A stretch of 64,000 nucleotides of DNA from Sutcliffiella deserti (GTDB lineage Bacteria > Bacillota > Bacilli > Bacillales > Bacillaceae_I). The notes beneath the pieces were generated by a model that had not been told where the DNA came from, did not search any database, and saw nothing but the letters and a program-made list of their open reading frames with translations. This document shows positions 1 through 9,356 of this stretch, piece after piece. Both the position numbers and the translations under genes were made by a program. Location: assembly GCF_020037475.1 (NCBI RefSeq), contig NZ_JAIQDB010000002.1, positions 62,001 to 126,000 of the forward strand, in the 5' to 3' direction. How positions within the stretch are numbered: the stretch's first letter is position 1; the number at the start of each line of letters is the position of its first letter.

Positions 1-158
1 CATTGTGGGAAGGGGCAAACTGGCCGGAGCGTGAGACCTTTGATTTACTAGGGATTCAGTTCGTAGGGCATCCCAACTTAACACGAATCATGCTGCCGGA
101 TGATTGGGTTGGCCATCCGCTGCGCAAAGATTATGAGCCGTACGATGTGGAGGTGTAG
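1..158 (+). CDS. nuoC: NADH-quinone oxidoreductase subunit C, 3' end only
   Basis: Reading from base 3 gives the last 51 residues of NuoC and ends with TAG at 156-158. The visible stretch contains the family-typical [10 protein letters not shown] followed by [20 protein letters not shown], which marks the C-terminal end of the 30-kDa (NuoC) subunit of complex I. NuoC sits with NuoD in the peripheral arm and helps carry electrons toward quinone. The gene is cut by the window edge. Its stop lies 3 bases before nuoD, whose GGAGGTG ribosome binding site lies inside the final nuoC codons, so the two are translationally close and cotranscribed. Confidence 0.93.
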   Translation, partial: LWEGANWPERETFDLLGIQFVGHPNLTRIMLPDDWVGHPLRKDYEPYDVEV

Positions 159-161
159 CAG

Positions 162-1262
162 ATGATTCGCACGGAGGAAATGCTTTTAAATGTAGGACCA
201 CAGCATCCAAGTACACATGGAGTGTTCCGTCTTGTTATTAAAATAGACGGAGAAATTATTAAAGAAGCTACACCTGTAGTCGGCTATCTGCATCGCGGAA
301 CGGAGAAACTGGCGGAGGACCTTCAATATACACAGATTATCCCGTATACGGACCGGATGGATTATTTGTCAGCGATGACGAATAACTATGTGCTCTGTCA
401 TGCAGTAGAAACGATGATGGGACTAGAGATTCCTGAACGCGCCGAGTACCTGCGAGTGCTAGCGATGGAGCTTGGTCGAGTGGCAAGTCACCTTGTCTGG
501 TACGGTACATACCTTCTTGATATTGGTGCGGTTAGTCCATTCCTTTATGCGTTCCGTGAGCGCGAAATGATTATTAATCTACTAAATGAGCTTTCAGGTG
601 CCCGATTGACCTTCAACTACATGCGTGTTGGGGGCGTAAAGTGGGATGCTCCGGAAGGCTGGATTGAAAAGGTAGAAGAATTTGTTCCGTATATGAGGGA
701 GCAACTGAAAGGCTACCATGATCTTGTAACTGGAAACGAAATCTTTATGAGTCGTGTCAAAGGGGTAGGCCGTTATACAAAAGAGGATGCCTTGGCATAT
801 TCCTTAAGTGGGGCGAACCTCCGCTGTACAGGGGTAAAATGGGATCTTCGAAAAGATGAGCCATACTCGATCTATGACCGTTTTGATTTTGATGTACCAA
901 CAAGGGAAGGCGGAGACGCATGGGCCCGTTATCACTGTCGCATGGAGGAAATTGAAGAGTCCTTAAAGATAATTGAACAAGCAGTCGCTCAATTTCCGGA
1001 AGAAGGCCCGATTATGGCAAAAGTTCCGCGAATCATTAAAGCTCCTAAAGGGGAAGCGTACGTGCGCATCGAATCTCCTCGTGGCGAAATCGGCTGTTAT
1101 ATTGCAAGTGATGGCAAAAAAGAACCGTATCGCTTAAAGTTCCGCCGTCCATCCTTTTACAATCTGCAAATTCTGCCGAAGCTGCTTGAAGGAGAAAACA
1201 TGGCAAACCTGATTACCATTTTAGGCGCAATCGACATTGTCCTAGGGGAGGTTGATGGCTAA
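162..1262 (+). CDS. nuoD: NADH-quinone oxidoreductase subunit D
   Basis: NuoD is the 49-kDa subunit that forms the quinone-binding site of complex I together with NuoB and NuoH. The 366-residue length is normal for the Bacillus type, in which C and D are separate proteins. Diagnostic stretches are NVGPQHPSTHGVFRLV near the N-terminus (the His-rich loop of the quinone pocket), GYLHRGTEKLAE, and the C-terminal ESPRGEIGCYI related to the [NiFe]-hydrogenase large subunit. The ATG at 162 follows GGAGGTG at 149-155. The stop overlaps the nuoH start by one base. No frameshift or missing motif is seen. Confidence 0.97.
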   Translation: MIRTEEMLLNVGPQHPSTHGVFRLVIKIDGEIIKEATPVVGYLHRGTEKLAEDLQYTQIIPYTDRMDYLSAMTNNYVLCHAVETMMGLEIPERAEYLRVLAMELGRVASHLVWYGTYLLDIGAVSPFLYAFREREMIINLLNELSGARLTFNYMRVGGVKWDAPEGWIEKVEEFVPYMREQLKGYHDLVTGNEIFMSRVKGVGRYTKEDALAYSLSGANLRCTGVKWDLRKDEPYSIYDRFDFDVPTREGGDAWARYHCRMEEIEESLKIIEQAVAQFPEEGPIMAKVPRIIKAPKGEAYVRIESPRGEIGCYIASDGKKEPYRLKFRRPSFYNLQILPKLLEGENMANLITILGAIDIVLGEVDG

Positions 1263-2272
1263 TGATTCAAGATTTATTACATTCCGCACCATCCTGGACG
1301 AACTTTTTCATCTACTTTGGCCTCGCCACCGCCCTGCTATTGGCGGTTTTGGGCTTTGTTACATATGGTATTCTTGCAGAGCGTAAAGTTATGGGATTTA
1401 TGCAAGGACGAATGGGACCTAATCAGGTTGGAGGATCATGGGGCCTTTTGCAAACAGTAGCGGATGTGTTGAAGCTATTGCTAAAAGAAGACACCATTCC
1501 CAAAGACGCCGATCGTCCATTATTTATCCTTGCACCAGTTATTGCTTTTACACCGGCATTTCTGGTACTTGCCGCCATACCTTTTACAGAGCATTTTCAA
1601 TTTGCCGATATCGGGGTTGGCTTGCTGTACTATATTGCCATCTCTGGAATAACAACAGTTGGAGTCGTAGCTGCAGGCTGGGCTTCCAATAACAAATACT
1701 CGCTGCTTGGCGGAATGCGTGCAGCGGCACAGATGATTTCCTATGAAGTACCGCTAGTTATGTCAGTCATTGGGGTGGTTCTGCTTGCAGGAAGCTTAAA
1801 TCTCAATGAGATTATTGCCACACAAGGGGAAACCATGTGGTTCATTTTGCTTCAACCAGTTGGATTCATTATTTTTATCATTGCATCAGTTGCAGAATTA
1901 AACAGAACACCATTTGACCTTCCAGAAGCAGAGTCCGAGCTTGTTGCAGGATACCATGTCGAATACTCCGGCTTTCGCTGGGCATTCTTCATGCTCGCCG
2001 AATATGTCTACCTGTTCGCAATGGCATCCCTAACAACCGTACTATTCCTAGGCGGCTGGCTAGCACCCTTTGGATTCCTAGACTTCATCCCAGGAGCCAT
2101 CTGGTTTGCACTAAAATTCAGCCTCGTCGTATTTTTCCTCATCTGGATCCGAGTAACCTTCCCTCGCCTGCGAGCGGATCAGTTAATGGAATTCGGCTGG
2201 AAAATACTACTACCAGTAGCCTTAGCGAACATCTTCTTCACGGCAATAATAAAAGAAATCTTTTTTAAATAA
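1262..2272 (+). CDS. nuoH: NADH-quinone oxidoreductase subunit H
   Basis: NuoH anchors the peripheral arm in the membrane and completes the quinone channel. The 336-residue protein has about eight hydrophobic segments and the conserved ERKVMGFMQGRMGPNQVG region at about residues 40-57. The charged loop ELNRTPFDLPEAESELVAGY around residue 215 is the signature of this family and lines the quinone entry site. The start ATG overlaps the nuoD stop by one base. Downstream, instead of continuing directly into nuoI, the operon is interrupted by about 715 bases of repeats. Confidence 0.97.
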   Translation: MIQDLLHSAPSWTNFFIYFGLATALLLAVLGFVTYGILAERKVMGFMQGRMGPNQVGGSWGLLQTVADVLKLLLKEDTIPKDADRPLFILAPVIAFTPAFLVLAAIPFTEHFQFADIGVGLLYYIAISGITTVGVVAAGWASNNKYSLLGGMRAAAQMISYEVPLVMSVIGVVLLAGSLNLNEIIATQGETMWFILLQPVGFIIFIIASVAELNRTPFDLPEAESELVAGYHVEYSGFRWAFFMLAEYVYLFAMASLTTVLFLGGWLAPFGFLDFIPGAIWFALKFSLVVFFLIWIRVTFPRLRADQLMEFGWKILLPVALANIFFTAIIKEIFFK

Positions 2273-2336
2273 GACGCTATAGAAAGCTGGAACAGAGGTC
2301 ACCAAATTTAAAAAGTTGCCCTCTTGTGAAATGAAG

Positions 2337-2556
2337 GAGGCCACTGAAAAAGCACATAATTTTAGGTTTGGGTTAAACACCGCTGTTACTTTCCGCAAAT
2401 GGCTTCGCTTTCCGCGGGGCGACCTTGAGCCTCCTCGGGCTATGCCCTGCGGGGTCTCAAGTTTGTCGCTACTCCCCCGCTGGAGTCTACGCCATTTGCT
2501 CCAATCCACAGCTAGAATCCACCTAAAACTATATGTTTTCAGTTTTCAGTGGCTTC
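2337..2556 (+). mobile_element. 220-bp MITE with 9-bp target duplication, copy 1
   Basis: A non-coding element bounded by inverted ends GAGGCCACTGAAAA (2337-2350) and TTTTCAGTGGCTTC (2543-2556), 13 of 14 matching. It is flanked by perfect direct repeats GAAATGAAG at 2328-2336 and 2557-2565, the expected target-site duplication. The interior carries a GC-rich palindromic sequence (CCGCGGGGCG, GAGCCTCCTCGG, CTGCGGGGTCTC) shared with the wider repeat family at 39.1-39.8 kb. The neighbouring repeat unit has a single GAAATGAAG at 2725-2733 and no insertion, so it looks like an empty site. No transposase is encoded, so movement must have been in trans. Confidence 0.9.
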
Positions 2557-2739
2557 GAAATGAAGTGACAGGTAATCCACTCCACTGCCCGTGGAAAGCA
2601 ATCACTTAGAACGCAATGCAACAGGGAGTTAAAGAGTGTACCTATGTTTACAGGGATAAAGCGCCCCCCCTTCATGAAAAGTGGGAGAAGAAAATCACCA
2701 AACATAAAAGGTGCCCTCCCCTGTGAAATGAAGAGGAAG

Positions 2740-2850
2740 GTGATCGACTCCGGCGGGAGATAGCGGTAGACGGGAGACCCCACAGGCTTCAGCCGAGGAG
2801 GCACCCGCCCCGCCCCGCGGAAAGCGAACACCTGAAGCGCAATGGAACAG
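2740..2850 (+). repeat. GC-rich imperfect palindromic repeat, core family
   Basis: A copy of a GC-rich intergenic repeat with the order ACTCC..CGGGAG, GGGAGACCCCACAGGC, GCCGAGGAGGC, CCGCCCCGCGGAAAGCG. Related copies lie at 39107-39240 and 39466-39822 and inside both MITEs. The arms are complementary enough to form a long structured RNA or cruciform. No protein is encoded. Confidence 0.75.
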
Positions 2851-2987
2851 GGAGTTAAAAGGTGTACCAATCTTTACGGGGATTAGCTGTCCCCCACCAT
2901 GAAAAAGCGGGTTAAGAGTCTACCCAACCTAATACAGATTTTATAAAAGCACCATACCACAGTAACAAGAATAGGGGTGAAGCAAAA

Positions 2988-3407
2988 ATGCGCGGTCTTG
3001 CCAAAGGTTTAAAATATACCCTACAAAACTTAACCAAGAAAAAAGTAACCTACAATTACCCAGAAGAGCCGCTGCCACTACCAGACCGGTTCCGCGGTAT
3101 CCAAAAATTCTACCCGGAAAAATGCATCGTCTGTAACCAATGTGCCAACATCTGTCCAACAGACTGTATTCAGCTTACCGGGAAGAAGCATCCGGATCCG
3201 ACCAAAAAAGGGAAAATCATCGATACGTATGACATCAACTTTGAAATCTGTATTTTATGTGATTTATGTACAGAAGTTTGTCCAACAGAAGCCATAGTCA
3301 TGACCAATAATTTTGAGCTCGCCGAGTATAGCAGAGATCGTCTATTCAAAGACCTTCAATGGCTTGATGAAAATGACACGAACATCAGAAGGGAGAATAA
3401 AGCATGA
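2988..3407 (+). CDS. nuoI: NADH-quinone oxidoreductase subunit I
   Basis: NuoI is the 2x[4Fe-4S] ferredoxin-like subunit (clusters N6a and N6b) of the complex I peripheral arm. Both cluster motifs are present: CIVCNQCANICP at about residues 46-57 and CILCDLCTEVCP at about 85-96. At 139 residues it has the short Bacillus form. The ATG is preceded by AGGGGTGAAGC. It is the first gene after the repeat-filled gap, so its expression depends on read-through of that GC-rich region or on a promoter there that cannot be identified by eye. It overlaps nuoJ by four bases. Confidence 0.97.
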   Translation: MRGLAKGLKYTLQNLTKKKVTYNYPEEPLPLPDRFRGIQKFYPEKCIVCNQCANICPTDCIQLTGKKHPDPTKKGKIIDTYDINFEICILCDLCTEVCPTEAIVMTNNFELAEYSRDRLFKDLQWLDENDTNIRRENKA

Positions 3408-3934
3408 GTATATCCGGTGAATTTATCATCTTTCTCCTTTTAGCATCCTCTGCAATCGCTGGTGGCGTGCTCATGCTCAATCTTACAAAGGTTGTGCATA
3501 TGGTCGTCGCGCTTGTGTTCACTTTTATCAGCATTGCAGGCATTTATGTCATGCTATCTGCTGAGTTCGTCGCCGCCGTGCAAATTCTCATCTACTCTGG
3601 AGCGATTACAATCATCATGCTTTTTGGAATCATGCTTACCCGTCATAATGATGAATCGGAAACAGCAGGACCTTTGCGCAAGATTCTCGTGGGTCTAGGA
3701 GTATTGGGCTTCGCTGTGGTCATGTACTTAGGGGTTTTCAGCCTAGACTTAGGAAGCGAGCCGACAGAGCTACATGTCGACAATACTGAAAAAATCGGGA
3801 TGGCAATTTATGCTAAATATGTGATTCCTTTTGAATTAACCTCGGTTCTATTATTAGTTGCCCTTGTTGGTGCCATTATTTTGGCAAAACGGGACAATGA
3901 AGATGAAGAAGAAGAGGAGGCGAACAAGGAATGA
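3404..3934 (+). CDS. nuoJ: NADH-quinone oxidoreductase subunit J
   Basis: A 176-residue membrane subunit of the proton-pumping arm with five hydrophobic segments and a very acidic C-terminal tail ([13 protein letters not shown]). The segment [16 protein letters not shown] around residue 66 is the helix that contains the pi-bulge of NuoJ. The start overlaps the nuoI stop (ATGA), and its own end overlaps nuoK, so I-J-K are translationally coupled. Nothing unusual is seen apart from the Glu-rich tail. Confidence 0.95.
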   Translation: MSISGEFIIFLLLASSAIAGGVLMLNLTKVVHMVVALVFTFISIAGIYVMLSAEFVAAVQILIYSGAITIIMLFGIMLTRHNDESETAGPLRKILVGLGVLGFAVVMYLGVFSLDLGSEPTELHVDNTEKIGMAIYAKYVIPFELTSVLLLVALVGAIILAKRDNEDEEEEEANKE

Positions 3935-4245
3935 CACAGGTTCCATTATCAGCCTACCTGGTATTAGCGCTCATTTTATTTTGCATAGGACTTTACGGAG
4001 CACTAACAAAGCGGAATACGGTAATCGTACTGATCTGTATTGAGCTGATGTTAAATGCCGTGAACATAAACTTAGTTGCATTTAGTAAATTTGGTATTAA
4101 CCCGTCGATTACAGGGCAAGTGTTTTCTCTGTTTACCATAACGGTCGCAGCGGCAGAAGCAGCGGTAGGGTTAGCAATCCTGATTGCGCTATATCGCAAC
4201 CGCAAAACGGTGAATATCGATGAAATGAATACGTTGAAAAATTAG
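3931..4245 (+). CDS. nuoK: NADH-quinone oxidoreductase subunit K
   Basis: NuoK is the small three-helix, antiporter-like subunit of complex I. The 104 residues include the conserved membrane glutamate in [10 protein letters not shown] at about residues 36-45 and a second acidic residue in the [10 protein letters not shown] helix at about 71-80. Both are used in proton translocation in the family. It overlaps nuoJ by four bases. A 97-base spacer follows before nuoL. Confidence 0.96.
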   Translation: MTQVPLSAYLVLALILFCIGLYGALTKRNTVIVLICIELMLNAVNINLVAFSKFGINPSITGQVFSLFTITVAAAEAAVGLAILIALYRNRKTVNIDEMNTLKN

Positions 4246-4342
4246 AGGAAGTTCAAAAAATCTTTTGAACCCGACTAAAGATTCAACAGCTTGACTATAT
4301 CGTGGGAAAACAAACCCGCGTAAGAGAAGGGGACTTGATACG

Positions 4343-6211
4343 ATGATGGAGAATGCTTGGATCATCCCGCTTTTTCCGCTGATCTCCTTTATCCTACTTC
4401 TGTTTATTGGGAAAAAGTTAAAAGAAACGAGTGCCTATATCGCAATGGCGCTCATCGGGTTTTCACTTATCTTTTCCGTAATAACACTATGGGAGCGGTT
4501 TTCAGCACCATCCTTTAAGGCGACATTTGAGTGGCTCCAAGTGGGCGATGTTACCTTAACGGCGGGATATGAAGTAAATCAATTAAACGCCTTGATGCTT
4601 GTCGTAGTATCACTTGTCAGTTTATTAGTACATATCTATTCCAAAGGCTATATGCACGGAGATGAACGTATTTCAGTCTTTTATGCATACTTAGGGCTCT
4701 TTACCTTTGCGATGCTGGCGCTAGTGATTTCACCGAACCTGCTTCAGCTCTATGTCTTCTGGGAGCTTGTAGGAGTAGGGTCATTCTTGCTCATTGGGTT
4801 TTATTTTTATAAAGAAGATGCAAAAGCTGCTGCCAAAAAAGCGTTTATCATGACGCGTATCGGGGATGTCGGGTTATTTATCGGGATTATCCTGTTATTC
4901 TGGCAGGTGGGAAGCTTTGAATATAATGCGATTTTTGAAGCGGTCGGTGCGGGAGTGGTTTCTGCAGAGATGCTCACCCTCATTGCGATCATGATCTTCA
5001 TCGGTGCTATGGGAAAATCCGGTCAGTTTCCACTCCATTCCTGGTTACCGGATGCAATGGAAGGTCCCACACCAGTTTCCGCCCTTATCCACGCCGCGAC
5101 AATGGTTGCAGCTGGGGTCTACCTGGTAGCAAGCCTGTTTCCACTGTTCAATGCAAGTGAAACAGCCATGATGACGGTCGCAATTGTGGGAGCCTTCACG
5201 GCAATTTTCGCCGCATCCATTGGACTGGTGCAAAAGGACATTAAGCGAGTGCTTGCCTACTCGACGGTGAGTCAGTTAGGCTTCATGATGCTTGCACTAG
5301 GCACGGCCGGGTATGTGGCAGGAGTTTTTCACTTAACAACACATGCCTTCTTTAAAGCGCTTCTGTTCCTTGCAGCAGGGAGTGTTATCCATGCCGTTCA
5401 TACGCAGAATATTGACGAAATGGGCGGACTTTGGAAAAAGATGCGCACAACAGGAATATTATTTTTAATCGGAACCCTTGCCATTACAGGTGTTCCATTG
5501 TTTTCTGGATTTTTCAGTAAAGAAGAAATATTGATTGCAGCATGGGTTAACGGGAATCCGTTCTTGTTTGCACTAGCGCTTATCGCTGCATTCTTTACGG
5601 CCTTCTATATGTTCCGTCTCTTTTTCCTTGTCTTTACTGGCAAGGCACGCGGGGACCAGCGGCATACCCATGAATCACCAAAGATTATGCTCTTGCCGAT
5701 GATGGTGCTCGGCGTACTCGCAGTGGTAGCCGGGTACATGAACACGCCTTGGTTTGGTCACTTTTTAGGAGACTGGTTAACCGACGGCACCGAAATGTAC
5801 GGACCGTCACACATTAGTGGACCTGCCTGGATAATGGTTGCTGCCATCCTGGTATCTGCCCTTGGAATCGGTCTTGCATACTTGATCTATTACCGCCGTT
5901 CGATTGAGCGGGAAACCTTCAGTACGGGTGCACCTCATCTATACGGCATTTTACGAAACAAATATTTTGTTGATGAATTTTATAAAATGACGTTCGTTTA
6001 CGGGGCGCGCGTAATCAGCTTGTTTCTGAAATACATTGACGAATTTCTTGTTCAAGGAACAATGAAGGGCGTGGCCCATACCACCCAAGCAATCGGAAAA
6101 TGGGGCTCAAACATCCAGAACGGCCATACCCAAATATATGGCGCCGTTGCATTTGTTAGTCTCGCAATCTTGCTTATTATTTTTGCGTTCACAGGGGGGT
6201 ACTTAGGATGA
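4343..6211 (+). CDS. nuoL: NADH-quinone oxidoreductase subunit L
   Basis: The largest antiporter-like subunit of the membrane arm, 622 residues with about 16 hydrophobic helices. Seen motifs are FWELVGVGSFLLIGFYF (helix 5 Glu), HSWLPDAMEGPTPVSALIHA (broken helix 7 region) and VQKDIKRVLAYSTVSQLGFM. The C-terminal part forms the long lateral helix. The first of two adjacent ATGs is taken as start, with AGAAGGGGA upstream. The stop overlaps the nuoM start (ATGA). Confidence 0.97.
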   Translation: MMENAWIIPLFPLISFILLLFIGKKLKETSAYIAMALIGFSLIFSVITLWERFSAPSFKATFEWLQVGDVTLTAGYEVNQLNALMLVVVSLVSLLVHIYSKGYMHGDERISVFYAYLGLFTFAMLALVISPNLLQLYVFWELVGVGSFLLIGFYFYKEDAKAAAKKAFIMTRIGDVGLFIGIILLFWQVGSFEYNAIFEAVGAGVVSAEMLTLIAIMIFIGAMGKSGQFPLHSWLPDAMEGPTPVSALIHAATMVAAGVYLVASLFPLFNASETAMMTVAIVGAFTAIFAASIGLVQKDIKRVLAYSTVSQLGFMMLALGTAGYVAGVFHLTTHAFFKALLFLAAGSVIHAVHTQNIDEMGGLWKKMRTTGILFLIGTLAITGVPLFSGFFSKEEILIAAWVNGNPFLFALALIAAFFTAFYMFRLFFLVFTGKARGDQRHTHESPKIMLLPMMVLGVLAVVAGYMNTPWFGHFLGDWLTDGTEMYGPSHISGPAWIMVAAILVSALGIGLAYLIYYRRSIERETFSTGAPHLYGILRNKYFVDEFYKMTFVYGARVISLFLKYIDEFLVQGTMKGVAHTTQAIGKWGSNIQNGHTQIYGAVAFVSLAILLIIFAFTGGYLG

Positions 6212-7743
6212 ACAGCTTGTTCTTGTCAATCTTGATTTTTGCCCCTCTCTTAGGAATACTTGCACTGCTGTTTATTCCAAAAACGAATGAACAAATAATT
6301 AAGGTAGTTGGTGTTGTCGCAACGCTGCCATCCTTACTATTTGCGATTTTAGCCTATGTGCAATACCAAAGTGGTGCAGGACTGGAGCAGTTTTCGGTAC
6401 AAGTGGAATGGATGAGGTTCGGAAACGCCGCATTTTTTGAAAGCCTTTATGGCATCCAACTGTACCAGCCAATTTCCTTTGAACTAGGACTGGATGGGTT
6501 TTCCATGGTGATGATCCTTTTAACCGCTGTCCTTTCCACATTGGCGGCCATTGCCTCGATTCATGTAAAAAAAGAGTGGAAGGGCTATTTTATCCTTTTC
6601 CTATTATTACAAATTGGGATGCTCGGAGTCTTTGCATCTGAGAACCTATTATTATTCTTCTTTTTCTTTGAATTAACCTTAATTCCAATGTTCTTCTTAA
6701 TTGGAAAATGGGGCTATTTTGAAAAAGAAAATGCCGCCTACCGTTTCTTAATCTACAACGGGTTGGGTTCGGCTATTCTGCTTATCGTGTTCGTTATTCT
6801 TTTTGCAAAAACAGGAACGATGAACATTGCAGATATTACCGACCTGTTTCGTTCAGGAGATAACGATCTCTTTATCGGCGGGATGACGGATGACCTGCGC
6901 CTCGGCTTATTGATCGCACTTTTAGTTGCGTTCGGGGTAAAGCTCCCAATCGTACCACTGCACAGCTGGATGCTGAAGGTGCATGTGCAAGCGCCACCTT
7001 CGATTGTTATGTTGCATGCAGGCGTGTTGTTAAAAATAGGAGCATTCGGTTTGATCCGCTTTGGGGTCGGAATCTTCCCGGAGCAGTTCGAACAGATGGC
7101 TTTCATTCTAGCAATTTTAGGTGTTATTAACCTGCTATATGGAGCATTTCTGGCGCTCATTCAAACAGATTTCAAAATGGTGCTCGCCTATTCCAGTATC
7201 TCGCATATGGGGATTGTGCTGATCGGGCTTGCTTCCTTAAACGAAGCCGGCGTTCAGGGAGCAATTTTCCAAGTAGTTTCCCACGGATTTATCGCGGCGC
7301 TGTTGTTCTTCTTGATCGGCGTGATGTATGAGCGTGTAGGGACGACGGATATTGGAAAGCTTGGCGGATTATCAAAAGTTATGCCACTAACGGCCGGCTT
7401 CTTCTTAGTCGGGGCAATGGCCTCCTTAGGATTACCGGGTATGTCCGGATTTGTTAGTGAGTTTCTCGCATTCCTTGGCCTTTTCCGAGAAATGCCAGTT
7501 GTTGCGGCAGTAGGAACGCTCGGGATTATTCTAACCGCTGCATACCTGCTTAGAGCCGTGATGGGAATGACGTTTGGAAAAACAGCCTCCTATGATGAGA
7601 AGGTCGTGGATCTGCGTGGAGTCGAATTTATTCCAGTCGCTGTGCTTGTGTTCTTCATCGTGTTAATTGGTGTGGTTCCAAGCGTTCTCGCACAACCGCT
7701 TCAGGAAACCATCGAAGCCATTATTTTAGGATTAGGAGGGTGA
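6208..7743 (+). CDS. nuoM: NADH-quinone oxidoreductase subunit M
   Basis: An antiporter-like proton-pumping subunit of 511 residues with about 14 membrane helices. Motifs seen are FFFFELTLIPMFFLIGKWG, PLHSWMLKVHVQAPPSIVML and IQTDFKMVLAYSSISHMGIV, matching the NuoM/ND4 family. It starts inside the nuoL stop and is followed by nuoN after 6 bases. Gene order L-M-N is the standard order of the membrane arm. Confidence 0.97.
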   Translation: MNSLFLSILIFAPLLGILALLFIPKTNEQIIKVVGVVATLPSLLFAILAYVQYQSGAGLEQFSVQVEWMRFGNAAFFESLYGIQLYQPISFELGLDGFSMVMILLTAVLSTLAAIASIHVKKEWKGYFILFLLLQIGMLGVFASENLLLFFFFFELTLIPMFFLIGKWGYFEKENAAYRFLIYNGLGSAILLIVFVILFAKTGTMNIADITDLFRSGDNDLFIGGMTDDLRLGLLIALLVAFGVKLPIVPLHSWMLKVHVQAPPSIVMLHAGVLLKIGAFGLIRFGVGIFPEQFEQMAFILAILGVINLLYGAFLALIQTDFKMVLAYSSISHMGIVLIGLASLNEAGVQGAIFQVVSHGFIAALLFFLIGVMYERVGTTDIGKLGGLSKVMPLTAGFFLVGAMASLGLPGMSGFVSEFLAFLGLFREMPVVAAVGTLGIILTAAYLLRAVMGMTFGKTASYDEKVVDLRGVEFIPVAVLVFFIVLIGVVPSVLAQPLQETIEAIILGLGG

Positions 7744-7749
7744 TGGGAG

Positions 7750-9279
7750 ATGGATATAGAAACGCTACTCAGCTTTGAGTGGGGAGCCATGGCACCGGAA
7801 TTCATCATCCTAGGTGTAATAACCCTTCTTACTCTATTAGACTTATTTTTACCAAAAAAAATAGACCGGCGTATCCTTGGTTGGATCGGATTCGCAGGCA
7901 TACTCATCGCCATTGGATTTTTAGTAGGAAGGGTAGGGCAGGACGGGGTAACGTCCATTCTGTATGAAACCTTCCGTCTCGACAGTTTTGCCATCGCATT
8001 TAAGCTTCTTTTACTCGTCGGAGCGGCGTTTGTCATGCTCATGGCAGTCAGCTACGAACCAAAGGAAAGCTTAAAAGAATACCGCGGCGAGTTCTATTAT
8101 CTCTTGCTCGCAGGCCTTCTTGGAACAATGCTGATGGCATCAAGTGGCGATTTAATTACACTTTTCGTCGGATTAGAGCTCCTTTCACTATCCTCTTATA
8201 TACTGGCAGGATTGCGAAAAAAGAACCTAAACTCCAACGAAGCAGCAATGAAATATGTCATCAATGGCGGAATCGCAACCGCCATCACCTTGTTCGGAAT
8301 GAGTTATGTGTACGGTCTGACAGGAACAACGAACCTATTGGAAATGCAACAAATCCTCAGCCAAACACGTGCATCGGACATGCAATTCTTATTGATGATT
8401 GCATTTATCATGATGTTTATCGGACTTTCCTTTAAACTTGCAACCGCACCGTTTCACATGTGGGCACCAGACGTTTACCAAGGAGCACCGACACCTGTCA
8501 CCGCATTCCTTGCAGTGGTATCCAAAACAGCCGGATTTGTCATCGTAGTACGTTTATTCATCACGTTATTCTTGATGACACCAGCTCTTGGTAACGAGGT
8601 TTCCCTTCTGTTCTCACTAAAAGAATTCATCGCGATCCTTGCGATTGTTTCCATGGTGCTTGGGAACACGGTGGCACTAAAACAGCGCAATGTGAAAAGA
8701 ATGCTTGCCTATTCAGGGGTGGCACATGCAGGTTACTTGCTTGTGGCAATCTCTTCGGGAAATATTTTGTTCTTATTTGAAACCATGTGGTTCTATCTGT
8801 TGGCATATATGTTGATGAACCTCGGTGCATTGGCGATATTGCAGGCCATGACAACAAAGGCAGACAATGAAGATATCAGTCAGTTTGCCGGACTGTATAA
8901 CCGCTCACCATTGCTTGCCGTTCTGATGAGCATCTTTCTGCTCTCGCTCGCAGGCATACCAGGTACCGCTGGTTTTATCGGGAAATTTTCCATCTTTGTC
9001 GGCGCCATTACAGAGCCGTCGAAAGCATATGTACTGGCATCCGTCCTAATCGCAACAACGATTATTTCTTATTTTTACTATTTCGGCATCATGACCCAAA
9101 TATTCTTCCGTCCGGCTGCAGAACAAGAGAAAATCCACGTTCCAGTGGGGATCTGGATCACGATTATTCTTTGCGCAGCAGGGACCGTCCTATTTGGTAT
9201 TATGCCAGGCCTAGCCTTAGATTTCTTCCAAGGGAATTTTGATATCCTGCTAGACTTCTTTTCGCCAGGCACAAGATAA
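7750..9279 (+). CDS. nuoN: NADH-quinone oxidoreductase subunit N
   Basis: The last gene of the complex I operon, 509 residues with about 14 membrane helices. Motifs include FVGLELLSLSSYILAGL, FHMWAPDVYQGAPTPVTAFL (broken helix) and LKQRNVKRMLAYSGVAHAGY, typical of NuoN/ND2. The ATG at 7750 follows GGAGGGTGATGGGAG. A Rho-independent terminator lies about 50 bases after the stop. The visible operon has only quinone-module and pump-module genes. The NADH-dehydrogenase module genes nuoEFG are not in the window, in line with the Bacillus form of the operon. Confidence 0.97.
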   Translation: MDIETLLSFEWGAMAPEFIILGVITLLTLLDLFLPKKIDRRILGWIGFAGILIAIGFLVGRVGQDGVTSILYETFRLDSFAIAFKLLLLVGAAFVMLMAVSYEPKESLKEYRGEFYYLLLAGLLGTMLMASSGDLITLFVGLELLSLSSYILAGLRKKNLNSNEAAMKYVINGGIATAITLFGMSYVYGLTGTTNLLEMQQILSQTRASDMQFLLMIAFIMMFIGLSFKLATAPFHMWAPDVYQGAPTPVTAFLAVVSKTAGFVIVVRLFITLFLMTPALGNEVSLLFSLKEFIAILAIVSMVLGNTVALKQRNVKRMLAYSGVAHAGYLLVAISSGNILFLFETMWFYLLAYMLMNLGALAILQAMTTKADNEDISQFAGLYNRSPLLAVLMSIFLLSLAGIPGTAGFIGKFSIFVGAITEPSKAYVLASVLIATTIISYFYYFGIMTQIFFRPAAEQEKIHVPVGIWITIILCAAGTVLFGIMPGLALDFFQGNFDILLDFFSPGTR

Positions 9280-9324
9280 TACGCTTCACGGTTTGTCAGA
9301 AAAAAGGGGTATATGTTTTAATTA

Positions 9325-9356
9325 GAAGAAGGAGTTGGGGAGCTCCTTCTTTTTTG
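9325..9356 (+). terminator. Rho-independent terminator of the nuo operon
   Basis: Stem AGAAGGAG (9327-9334) pairs with CTCCTTCT (9343-9350) around an 8-base loop and is followed by a run of Ts. Confidence 0.9.

Larger units (their letters stand above)
2283..2925 (+). repeat. Two-unit direct repeat filling the nuoH-nuoI gap
   Basis: The gap 2273-2987 holds no convincing gene. It contains two related units in the same orientation. Unit 1 (about 2283-2670, including the inserted MITE) and unit 2 (about 2680-2925) share a left end around a GTGCCCTCC/GTTGCCCTC stretch followed by GTGAAATGAAG. They also share a right end with CGCAATGNAACAGGGAGTTAAA, GTGTACC and a C-run before ATGAAAAGNGGG. Unit 2 keeps a GC-rich palindromic core at about 2740-2850, and unit 1 appears to have lost most of that core. 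Open frames crossing the area are not conserved in phase between the units and are not called. Confidence 0.8.

Noticed and set aside
2222..2870. Open frames of 95-113 codons on both strands after nuoH
   Set aside because: They run through GC-rich palindromic repeats and the MITE, lack ribosome binding sites and do not keep frame between the two repeat units.
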